A DNA stretch of 20,336 bases from a virus. The stretch covers positions 1 through 20,336 of IMG/VR virus record IMGVR_UViG_3300045995_000759; one strand, 5' to 3'. The position numbers and the translations under genes are program-made. Below, piece by piece: positions 8,818-15,680 of the stretch. Within the stretch, counting starts at the first letter, position 1. Each line of letters starts with the position of its first letter. The notes under the pieces are model-generated. The model ran no database searches and was not told the origin of the DNA. It saw nothing but the letters and a program-made list of their open reading frames with translations.

Positions 8818-8843
8818 AAAAACCTGAAAATATTTTCAGGTTT
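8816..8843 (-). terminator. Intrinsic terminator of the large acidic protein gene
   Basis: A perfect 22-base inverted repeat (8821-8842; AACCTGAAA stem, ATAT loop) stands 25 bases after the stop codon of the 8868-11903 gene. On the minus strand it is followed by a run of seven or more T. On the plus strand the following bases are T-rich but interrupted, so the minus orientation is favoured. Confidence 0.8.
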
Positions 8844-8867
8844 CTTTTATTAATCGTTATTTATCAA

Positions 8868-11800
8868 TTAAAAATGTTCAAATTCTGTGTTTCCTGTTCC
8901 TCTTCCACCACCACTGAATTGACTATTGGTTGCATTGTTTTTAACAGATTGTGGTGCATATTTTAAATTACCGTTTTCAGTTCTGAGTGTTCCTTCACCA
9001 TTGGAATCAACATATTGTTTTAATAATTGATATTTTACTTGTGTTGGAGTTACTCTTCTTGCTTTATCCATAGCACCTTTAAAATTTGGATTATTTAATA
9101 TATCAAATGCCATTGGTAATAATTTTTCAATACCAGCAGCATCATTTGGGTCTAAATTTTTAAAAGCATCAAAAACTTTTTCTTTATTACTAAATCCAAA
9201 CATTTCATTTACATTACCCTTTTTTTTTACAACAGATTCATATAATTTAAATTGTCCATCAATTAATGAATCAAGTTTTTTCAACGTTGTTGATTTTTTA
9301 CTTTCATTAAGAGTACTTTTTCTTAAACCAGCTTTTTCTTCAAGACGCATACGAACATATTTTCTAAGTTTCTGTTCAGATTCGCTCATTATTTCTATAG
9401 GTTTTGTAAATTTTTTGGTATGACCAATTGGTTTTGCAAGATATTTACTTCCACCTTGTTTGCCAATATCTTTACCTTTTCCTGTTTTATTTACAACATT
9501 ACCAGTTTTTTCCGTTTTTCCTGTTGTTGTTTTTGCTTTATTTACAATTAAACTTTTATTTTTTGATATTTCGTTCATATAACTATTTACACCTTCAGCA
9601 ATTTGTTTAATTAATTTTCTTTTTGCTTCATTCATTGTAATCTGAACGGTTTTATCAGGATCAATTGTAATGTCAACACCTGTTGTTGGAGCACCATCTG
9701 GTTTAACAACACCACCACCTAATGATTGAGAATCACGAGCAAAACTAAAATCACCAGTTCCAGTTTTTTCAGGTTCATCTATTTCAATATCATCTGTTTC
9801 AGGTTCGTCAAATTCAACATTATCTGTTTCAGGTTCGTCAGTTCCAACTTCTTTATCTGTTTCAATTTCTTCAGGTTCATCAGATTTTTTATTGAAATTA
9901 AAATCTTTTTCATCTTCGTCTTCTTCTTCTCTTAACATATTAGGTTGAACTTCAACATTACCAGCATCAACCATACCAGATTCAGCAACATTTTTTAATC
10001 CACCAAATTTACCAACTTGTTGTTTTGCGTTTTTACCAAGTTTCCATGCATCTGTTGCAGCAGGATTATTTTTTATATTTGCTGGAACTTCAGGAGTACC
10101 CAATTGCTGTGTAATTTGTGATAATATGTCTTGAACATTAATTGGAGTTTGTCCCGCTTTTTGCAATCTGCTATTTAATGCTGTAATTTGTTTACCTAAA
10201 TTATTAGCAATTCCTTCAAGTTTTTTTACTTCAGGATTTACTTCACCTTGATTATATGTTTTACTAATTGCCTGTCCTGCATTACCAACCGCTTGTTTTA
10301 CTGCTTGTCCTGCTTGTCCCATAGCTTGTCCAGCACCTTTAACAGCACCGCCAACAGCATTATATGCACCTTTAGCAGCACCACCAATTGCATTACCAGC
10401 AGCACCAGCAGCTTTACCAATACCTTTACCAGCAGCACCAACACCTTTAGCAATACCTTTAGCACCAGCTTTAGCTAAATTACCCATACCGCCCCAAAAC
10501 TCATTAAGTTGAGCCATTTTATCTTCTTCAGATGTTTCATTCATTGAATCAGCATACGGTGATAATTTTTCAGCATAATCTTCATGACCATATTCACCTT
10601 TTAATTTTTCAAGAATTTCAGGAGTTATAACAATAGCAATTGTTTTAAAATCACCATCATTCATACCATCATTATGAGCATTTGCATAACCACTAATTAC
10701 ATTTGTTTTTTCATCATCATCACATTCCATAAATGATTCTGGACTGTTATAACCACGAGATTCAGCATAACCACCAAAACTACCACATTCTGCACATGGT
10801 TGTTCTTCACCTTCAGCAGCTATACCCATTTCTTTTTCATTACCCATTTCATCATCATCTTGTGGTATATCATCTCCCAAACTATCAATATCATCTTGAT
10901 TAACAATTTTAATAAGTTTGTTTGCAATTTCTTTTCTATCTTCAATTTCAATATCAGGAAGTTTATCTTTAAAAGCAACAATAAATGAATTTAAATAAGA
11001 TTTAACTTGAGCATCAGTCATTTCAGTTTTCCTAATTTTATTAGTTAATTTACCGACAACTTTTTCAATTTCTTTATTTGGTTCATCGGTTTCTGCACCA
11101 GCATCTAAACCACCACCTTCAGTACCACCTTCTACTCCAGATACATCTTCTTCACCACCACCTTCTGGTGGCATACCTTCTGCATCACCACCTAAATCTT
11201 CACCATTACCTTCTGGTGGCATACCTTCTGCACCACCACCTAAATCTTCACCATTACCTTCTGGTGGCATACTTTCTGCACCACCACCTAAATCTTCACC
11301 ACCACCTTCTGGTGGCATACCTTTTGCTCCACCTTCTGGTGCAGCAGCTTCTGGAGGTGTTTCGGCATCTAAACCAGCACCCAAATCTTCTTCACCACCG
11401 CCTTCTGGTGGTACATCTGTATCTGTAGGCATGCTTTCTACGCCAGCAGCCATTTCTTTTTCACCAGCAGTTGCATTATCTAAATCACCCAATTTACTTT
11501 CAGCATTATCAATTTCGTCTTTTGCTTTATCTTCATTAAGTTTTTTCTTTTTACTGCCATTCTTATCTGGTTTTAAAGAAACTGCTTCATTAATAGTACG
11601 AAACATCATATTTCTTTGTTTATCAGCCTCTGATAATTTTTTATATTGAAATTCAGTAATATTTTCTTGTCCACCAATATATGCAAAATCGGCAATATCA
11701 GGGTCTTGTTTCAAACCTGCCTTTTTAATATAATAATTATGGCTTTCTTTTATAATGCCATATGCAACGCCATCTGCTGCTCTTTTATAATCAATCAAAG

Positions 11801-11903
11801 TACCTAAATTATGATTTTTAGATTCCTTTAATGCAGGTTTATTTACTTCTGCCAATTCTTGAAGCCTTTCATAAAATGCTTCTTTTGTTGCATGTCTTTT
11901 CAT
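8868..11903 (-). CDS. Large acidic, repeat-rich presumed virion or head-assembly protein
   Basis: No enzymatic domain is recognisable in the 1011 residues. In order: an ordered N-terminal part (about 1-110; GTLIDYKRAADGVAYGI, AYIGGQENITEFQYK); Pro/Gly/Glu repeats (about 165-270) with four 16-residue units of type MPPEGNGEDLGGGAEG; a helical acidic part; a short Cys segment (CAECGSFGG); a Gly/Ala-rich stretch (about 469-549) with glycine-zipper spacing; an acidic DEPETD repeat (about 687-712); and a basic C-terminal third with RKYVRMRLEEKAG and TLNESKKS. Many LxE tripeptides would suit a T4-type prohead protease. Length, charge and place beside portal and terminase suggest a virion or head-assembly protein, which is inference. 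The only ATG near the 5' end is used; the promoter motif lies 36 bases upstream. A terminator follows the gene. Confidence 0.8.
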   Translation of the reverse strand: MKRHATKEAFYERLQELAEVNKPALKESKNHNLGTLIDYKRAADGVAYGIIKESHNYYIKKAGLKQDPDIADFAYIGGQENITEFQYKKLSEADKQRNMMFRTINEAVSLKPDKNGSKKKKLNEDKAKDEIDNAESKLGDLDNATAGEKEMAAGVESMPTDTDVPPEGGGEEDLGAGLDAETPPEAAAPEGGAKGMPPEGGGEDLGGGAESMPPEGNGEDLGGGAEGMPPEGNGEDLGGDAEGMPPEGGGEEDVSGVEGGTEGGGLDAGAETDEPNKEIEKVVGKLTNKIRKTEMTDAQVKSYLNSFIVAFKDKLPDIEIEDRKEIANKLIKIVNQDDIDSLGDDIPQDDDEMGNEKEMGIAAEGEEQPCAECGSFGGYAESRGYNSPESFMECDDDEKTNVISGYANAHNDGMNDGDFKTIAIVITPEILEKLKGEYGHEDYAEKLSPYADSMNETSEEDKMAQLNEFWGGMGNLAKAGAKGIAKGVGAAGKGIGKAAGAAGNAIGGAAKGAYNAVGGAVKGAGQAMGQAGQAVKQAVGNAGQAISKTYNQGEVNPEVKKLEGIANNLGKQITALNSRLQKAGQTPINVQDILSQITQQLGTPEVPANIKNNPAATDAWKLGKNAKQQVGKFGGLKNVAESGMVDAGNVEVQPNMLREEEDEDEKDFNFNKKSDEPEEIETDKEVGTDEPETDNVEFDEPETDDIEIDEPEKTGTGDFSFARDSQSLGGGVVKPDGAPTTGVDITIDPDKTVQITMNEAKRKLIKQIAEGVNSYMNEISKNKSLIVNKAKTTTGKTEKTGNVVNKTGKGKDIGKQGGSKYLAKPIGHTKKFTKPIEIMSESEQKLRKYVRMRLEEKAGLRKSTLNESKKSTTLKKLDSLIDGQFKLYESVVKKKGNVNEMFGFSNKEKVFDAFKNLDPNDAAGIEKLLPMAFDILNNPNFKGAMDKARRVTPTQVKYQLLKQYVDSNGEGTLRTENGNLKYAPQSVKNNATNSQFSGGGRGTGNTEFEHF
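9767..9842 (-). repeat. 30-base tandem repeat coding DEPETD units
   Basis: TTTCAGGTTC (plus-strand reading) recurs at 9767, 9797 and 9827 with a 30-base period. It encodes acidic ten-residue units of type DEPETDNVEF in the large virion-associated protein. Confidence 0.75.
11161..11340 (-). repeat. 48-base tandem repeat coding MPPEG(G/N)GEDLGGG units
   Basis: CCTTCTGGTGGCATAC (plus-strand reading; the third copy has CATACT) starts at 11161, 11209, 11257 and 11305, an exact 48-base period; the last unit decays. It encodes 16-residue acidic Pro/Gly units. The near-identity of copies at the DNA level suggests recent expansion. Confidence 0.88.
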
Positions 11904-11939
11904 GTGAATATTTTTAATATACGTATTATTTATTTAACA

Positions 11940-11954
11940 TTTTTTATAAATACT
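11940..11954 (-). promoter_or_regulatory. Late-promoter-like motif for the large acidic protein gene
   Basis: Reads AGTATTTATAAAAAA on the minus strand, as at the portal gene. It lies 36 bases before the ATG at 11903, the longest motif-to-start distance among the directly served genes. Confidence 0.5.
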
Positions 11955-11980
11955 TAATTAAGAGTGAAAAAATACAATAT

Positions 11981-12229
11981 TTACATAATTTCATAATTTT
12001 CATTAATAATTTTATGTTTAATTAGCATTTCAAATACTCTTGGTGTTATTAGATTTTTTCTTTTATAATTTTCAATTACAGATAAATTTGCTTTCTCATG
12101 CGAAATATTTTCATTTAAAAATTTTACATTTTTATGTAATTCTTCCAATATGTCATAAAAAATTTTTTCTGATTTTTTTCTCTCAACATATTCATTTAAT
12201 TGTGCGTCTGTTAAAATAATTCTTTTCAT
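11981..12229 (-). CDS. Small hypothetical helical protein
   Basis: The 82-residue protein is mostly charged helix, beginning MKRIILTDAQLNEYVERKK, with LITPRVFEMLIKHKIINE near the end. It has no membrane segment or known motif. Its ATG overlaps the stop codon of the nucleotidyltransferase gene by one base (TAATG), so the two are probably translationally coupled. It is the last gene of the run read from 14451 downward. I do not recognise a family and assign no function. Confidence 0.7.
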   Translation of the reverse strand: MKRIILTDAQLNEYVERKKSEKIFYDILEELHKNVKFLNENISHEKANLSVIENYKRKNLITPRVFEMLIKHKIINENYEIM

Positions 12230-13038
12230 TATACAAATTCATTTAAACTTAATTCCTGAGTTAAATATTCATTTTTAAATTCAATCATTTTTCCCAAATA
12301 ACCAGTATTTCTTAATATTTTAAAAACTAAATTTTCAACAGAATATTCACCACCAGTATCAAGTCCTGTTTTTCTATATTTTTTTATTTTATTTTTTAGT
12401 TGTTCGTGTTTTTTTAAAAAATCAGTTTCATTTTTATTATTATCCAAATCATCAATTGCATTCATTATATCAGCAGATTTTAATTGAACATCAGCCGAAT
12501 CAATATTTACAATTTTTTTTATTGGTTTTCTAACCCATTCGTCTTTAACCAAAGAATATACTCCTGATGAATGATGTGGTTCAGCACTGTCTTGAAAATA
12601 CATTTCAACATCATGTCCTTTTACCTGTATCTTGAGTTGATCTGCCCATAATTGTTTTTTTAATTTTAAAAAAGCACCAATAAATTCTTTATTTTCTGAA
12701 ATCTGACTAAAATCAAGAACAATATGAACATCTAAATCAGATTGTTCATTATAATTATAATTAGCCATACTACCTGTCAATATAATATCACTGAAACTTA
12801 ATTTTTCAACATCAGAAAATTCAATAAATTTTTTTGCGTTTTTTAATAATACTTTTCTAACATCAGGTTTCATTTTTTCGTCAGATTCCCAAATAAGCGG
12901 ACATAACGTATCATTCATCTTTATTGATGTTACGTCAACAGTATCTGGTTCAATAACTTCTTTTAAAATATCTGAAATATTATTTTTTGACCAATACTTA
13001 CTTGACCAATATCTTGGTTTTTTTTCGCCTTCAATCAT
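12229..13038 (-). CDS. Predicted nucleotidyltransferase (Pol beta-like fold)
   Basis: Residues 84-107 carry the superfamily signature: IILTGS (G89, S90), then SDLDVHIVLD with D101 and D103, and a plausible third acidic residue at D143 or E145 in GHDVEMYF. This is the metal-binding triad of minimal nucleotidyltransferases. Downstream PHHSSGVYSLVKDEWVRKP (154-172) is typical of phage-borne members as I recall them. The 269-residue protein has a C-terminal helical part (about 190-269). The substrate is unknown: relatives in this fold modify tRNA, antibiotics, proteins or act in toxin-antitoxin pairs. The small downstream gene overlaps by one base, so a toxin-antitoxin-like pairing cannot be excluded, but the small protein shows no antitoxin hallmark. 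The gene follows its upstream neighbour by three bases, so it is an operon member without its own promoter motif. Confidence 0.82.
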   Translation of the reverse strand: MIEGEKKPRYWSSKYWSKNNISDILKEVIEPDTVDVTSIKMNDTLCPLIWESDEKMKPDVRKVLLKNAKKFIEFSDVEKLSFSDIILTGSMANYNYNEQSDLDVHIVLDFSQISENKEFIGAFLKLKKQLWADQLKIQVKGHDVEMYFQDSAEPHHSSGVYSLVKDEWVRKPIKKIVNIDSADVQLKSADIMNAIDDLDNNKNETDFLKKHEQLKNKIKKYRKTGLDTGGEYSVENLVFKILRNTGYLGKMIEFKNEYLTQELSLNEFV

Positions 13039-13041
13039 TTT

Positions 13042-14064
13042 TTAATTAAGATATGCAGTTAATTCATATTTACCACTATCCATTCTGTAAATTGCAATTG
13101 TAACACTTCTTCTTTTATCTGGAATACCATTTCTTAATAAAGGAATTGTTGCTCTTTTGGTTTCACCATAATTAATACCACCAGTTCCAAACTGAGTAAA
13201 CATATCATCTTCATCAACAGTAAATCCTTTTTTTTCAACCCTTTCTCTTACAGCATCTAATGCTGCTGATAATGTTTCAAAATATGTATCATTTTGAGGT
13301 TTTCCAGCAAATTCATTCATTCCTGTTTCAGAATTCTTCTCTTTTGGAGAAAATTTTGTCATGATATTATCAATTTTGTTAATAGTATCATAATTATTAT
13401 TATCAAACAAAAAATTAACTTTTTCTTTAATTAATTCTGCTTTTTTCTGATATTCCTGTGTATTATCTTCATTAACATTTTGAGATAACCCAATTTTTTT
13501 TGTTTTATTAATTAATAATCTATATAAAGTATCTAATACATCAAATTCTTGTTTATTAAATAAATCATCAATTGCATTTTTTATTTTATCCACTTTAATT
13601 CTTTCTTCTTCTGGATTATTAACATTACTTAAATTAAGTTCTTCATCAATACCTTTTTTAAATCTTTTAGCCAATGCTTTCCTTGCAGGTGTACAAGTTG
13701 ATTTGGTCATTGGAGTACAATAACCTTTATGCTTTGGATTTACGGCTTTTTGAATCCATTTATCATCTTCATTCATTCCAGATTTTCCAAGAAGACTTTT
13801 TACTTCATCCCAAGGATTATTCGCATATTTCATTGCATATTGTTCTGCGATATTATCTGGAATTCCGAGCTTAACAAGCATTTTATATCTTATATGAAAA
13901 GCACCGTTTGACCATGCATCGTTAGCATCTTTAAAAATTTGTCCTGTTCTTTCGTGAAAAGAATCATGAAAATTGCCAATGCCTTCTTTTAATTTGAAAT
14001 CTGGATTTAATTTAACCATATTTTCAAAAAGAAGCAATTTTGTATCTTTTTGTAATTTTTTCAT
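13042..14064 (-). CDS. LFE-tagged protein with KWIQKA motif and conserved C-terminal domain
   Basis: The 340-residue protein has three parts. Residues about 9-24 are the shared N-terminal tag (LLLFENMVKLNPDFK). Residues 102-138 are a basic motif starting KWIQKAVNPKHKG with two TCTP-like cysteine turns (C116, C124) and ending in a Lys/Arg cluster; such KWIQKA motifs recur in structural proteins of large phages as I recall, without assigned function. Residues about 250-340 form a compact domain (ALDAVRERVEKKGFTVDEDD, FGTGGINYG, then VTIAIYRMDSGKYELTAYLN), which I recall only as a conserved phage domain of unknown role. Packaging into the head is an inference from the tag. It is 24 bases after the charged-protein gene and three before the nucleotidyltransferase gene. 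Confidence 0.8.
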   Translation of the reverse strand: MKKLQKDTKLLLFENMVKLNPDFKLKEGIGNFHDSFHERTGQIFKDANDAWSNGAFHIRYKMLVKLGIPDNIAEQYAMKYANNPWDEVKSLLGKSGMNEDDKWIQKAVNPKHKGYCTPMTKSTCTPARKALAKRFKKGIDEELNLSNVNNPEEERIKVDKIKNAIDDLFNKQEFDVLDTLYRLLINKTKKIGLSQNVNEDNTQEYQKKAELIKEKVNFLFDNNNYDTINKIDNIMTKFSPKEKNSETGMNEFAGKPQNDTYFETLSAALDAVRERVEKKGFTVDEDDMFTQFGTGGINYGETKRATIPLLRNGIPDKRRSVTIAIYRMDSGKYELTAYLN

Positions 14065-14088
14065 AAATCACAATATTAAAAAATCAAT

Positions 14089-14451
14089 TTATTTTTTACC
14101 AACTTTTGCTTTGTCCCATTGTGTAACGGGTACTTTAGTTTTAGGTTTGGCAGTGTCTTCTTCTTTTAATTCTTCTTTATCTTCATGCTCTTCTTTTTCT
14201 TCTTCAGGAGTTTCAGAATCTTCATGTTCTTTAGATTCTTTATCTTCCTTTTTTTCGAAGTTCCATTTCTTTTTTCCAGAAGTTTCTTTTTTATCTTTTT
14301 TATCTTCTTTATCGTCATCATCTTTATCTTCACCTTTTTTCTTATCAAAATTCCATTCTGTAAGAAGTTCAGCTTTAGGTTTAAATGTTTTATCGAGTTT
14401 GCTCATGACTTCGAAAAGTCTTGCCCTGTTGTCATTATTGTCTTTTTTCAT
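14089..14451 (-). CDS. LFE-tagged, highly charged disordered protein
   Basis: The 120-residue protein begins with the shared tag at 11-25 (RLFEVMSKLDKTFKP). The rest is almost entirely Lys, Glu and Asp and must be disordered. Two copies of WNF(D/E)KK (about residues 33-38 and 61-66) and a late VTQWDKAK are the only non-charged landmarks. Composition resembles internal head proteins or nucleic-acid condensing peptides carried in phage capsids, though no homology can be claimed. Two overlapping frames are also open here because of the low-complexity sequence; this frame is chosen for its promoter motif, ATG and the tag shared with neighbours. It heads the run of genes down to 11981. Confidence 0.75.
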   Translation of the reverse strand: MKKDNNDNRARLFEVMSKLDKTFKPKAELLTEWNFDKKKGEDKDDDDKEDKKDKKETSGKKKWNFEKKEDKESKEHEDSETPEEEKEEHEDKEELKEEDTAKPKTKVPVTQWDKAKVGKK

Positions 14452-14466
14452 AATCTTGATTATTAA

Positions 14467-14481
14467 TTTTATATAAATAGT
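14467..14481 (-). promoter_or_regulatory. Variant promoter-like motif for the 14451-11981 gene run
   Basis: Reads ACTATTTATATAAAA on the minus strand, one mismatch in the core. It starts just after the stop codon of the GP88-like gene and lies 15 bases before the ATG at 14451. The next three genes have no motif, so it may serve all four. Confidence 0.45.
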
Positions 14482-14482
14482 T

Positions 14483-15607
14483 TTAATGTTGTAATAAAAA
14501 CGTTCTTTTTACATCTTTTCTTTGTGCAGCAACATCACCTTCGCCTTTTGGCATTATAATAACATTCAAATTTCTTTCACCACCAACAGGTATTTTTAAC
14601 ATTTCATCATATGTTAATAATGTTTTAATGTCAACGCCAAATTTGTCTGAAATTCTTTGTTTTAAAGTAGTAATGCTATTATTAGCAATCGGTATTAATT
14701 TACCATTATCATCAACTTTTAAATGCATTTTATCTTTAACGAACAAATCTTTAAATAACGTAGTAGGTACAATTTCAGATGTTTTTGCGGTAGATAAATC
14801 TATTTTACTTTTTTCTTTTTCGTTTGCATTAGTAGAAAAATTTAATGTCATATTGGGATTGTTTAAATTATAAACATCTCCTATTTTAGTATGAGCATAT
14901 GATTCAAAATTATAACCATTATTTTTCAATTCTTTTGTTATTTTTACTGCAATTTCAAAATATTTTTTTGTAAAAAAATCTCCAGCGTCATTCCATCTGA
15001 ATATTATTTTCTTATCTTCGTTTTTATTTGCCAACATCTCTAATTCATGTTTTAATATTTTTTCGAATTTATCTGGATAGTTAAGTAATAAATTTAATAT
15101 TCTTGTTTGTTTAACAAAAATATTTGGTTGAATAACATATCTTCCACGTCTTGCATAACAAACTTTTGCACATGCACCAGCACCGGGACAAGTATTAACA
15201 ATATAAAATTCCTTATTTTCAATATCATAAACCAATCCTTGTAAAGCTGGAATACCAATATTAAAAGTTATTGAATCTTCCGATCCAGATTTTTCCATTT
15301 TTGTATTTTGACTGTAAATTTGTGGTGGATTTTTTGTTATATCATTAATAAATGTATCAACATCAATTTCACCATTTTCATCAAATGGAATTGCTTTATT
15401 ATGCACTAATAATGTTGATTTTGTTCTTTTATTTTGAGCTAATTCGTAATTTAAAAGTATTTTATTAAAATATTTTTTTAGTTCTTCAGTACTAATACAT
15501 TCTTTTGATACATCACTAAAATCACCCTCCCAATCAACTTCGTCTAATGACATACCAGTAACTTTGTTCATCATTTCAAAAAGCTGTTGTTTGGTATTTC
15601 TAATCAT
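14483..15607 (-). CDS. GP88-like cysteine-motif protein with LFE tag
   Basis: A 374-residue protein. The core resembles the phage GP88 family (named for a mycobacteriophage gene product): CPGAGACAKVCYARRGRY has cysteines at 140, 146 and 150, then a FRWNDAGDFFTKKYFEIA block (about 203-220) and SYAHTKIGD. The cysteine cluster suggests a metal or Fe-S site; the biochemical activity of the family is not known to me. An ATG at 15625 would add six residues, but it lies inside the promoter motif at 15618-15632 and would probably not be transcribed. The ATG at 15607 leaves a 10-base gap and places the shared tag (QLFEMM) at the same distance from the start as in the other tagged proteins. Transcribed divergently from the tail-protein gene at 15681. 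Confidence 0.82.
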   Translation of the reverse strand: MIRNTKQQLFEMMNKVTGMSLDEVDWEGDFSDVSKECISTEELKKYFNKILLNYELAQNKRTKSTLLVHNKAIPFDENGEIDVDTFINDITKNPPQIYSQNTKMEKSGSEDSITFNIGIPALQGLVYDIENKEFYIVNTCPGAGACAKVCYARRGRYVIQPNIFVKQTRILNLLLNYPDKFEKILKHELEMLANKNEDKKIIFRWNDAGDFFTKKYFEIAVKITKELKNNGYNFESYAHTKIGDVYNLNNPNMTLNFSTNANEKEKSKIDLSTAKTSEIVPTTLFKDLFVKDKMHLKVDDNGKLIPIANNSITTLKQRISDKFGVDIKTLLTYDEMLKIPVGGERNLNVIIMPKGEGDVAAQRKDVKRTFLLQH

Positions 15608-15617
15608 TTGTAAATCA

Positions 15618-15632
15618 TTTTTCATAAATACT
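15618..15632 (-). promoter_or_regulatory. Late-promoter-like motif for the GP88-like gene
   Basis: Reads AGTATTTATGAAAAA on the minus strand. The ATG contained in it (15625) is in frame with the gene, but ATGs at the same place in other motif copies are not in frame with theirs, so it is probably incidental. Confidence 0.55.
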
Positions 15633-15653
15633 CAATTATATTCAATTTCAATT

Positions 15654-15668
15654 AGTATTTATTATAAA
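15654..15668 (+). promoter_or_regulatory. Late-promoter-like motif for the tail/surface protein gene
   Basis: Reads AGTATTTATTATAAA on the plus strand, 12 bases before the ATG at 15681. With 15618-15632 it forms a divergent promoter pair 21 bases apart. Confidence 0.6.
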
Positions 15669-15680
15669 ATCTTGTAGAAA

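Noticed and set aside
11078-11428. A 116-residue His/Leu-rich open frame opposite the MPPEG repeats
   Set aside because: It is the antisense reading of the 48-base repeats, with no start signals; the sense frame is part of a 1011-residue protein.
13973-14476. Open frames rich in Ser/Phe opposite the charged protein gene
   Set aside because: Antisense reading of Lys/Glu codons gives Phe/Ser-rich shadows; the minus frame has the promoter motif and the shared N-terminal tag.
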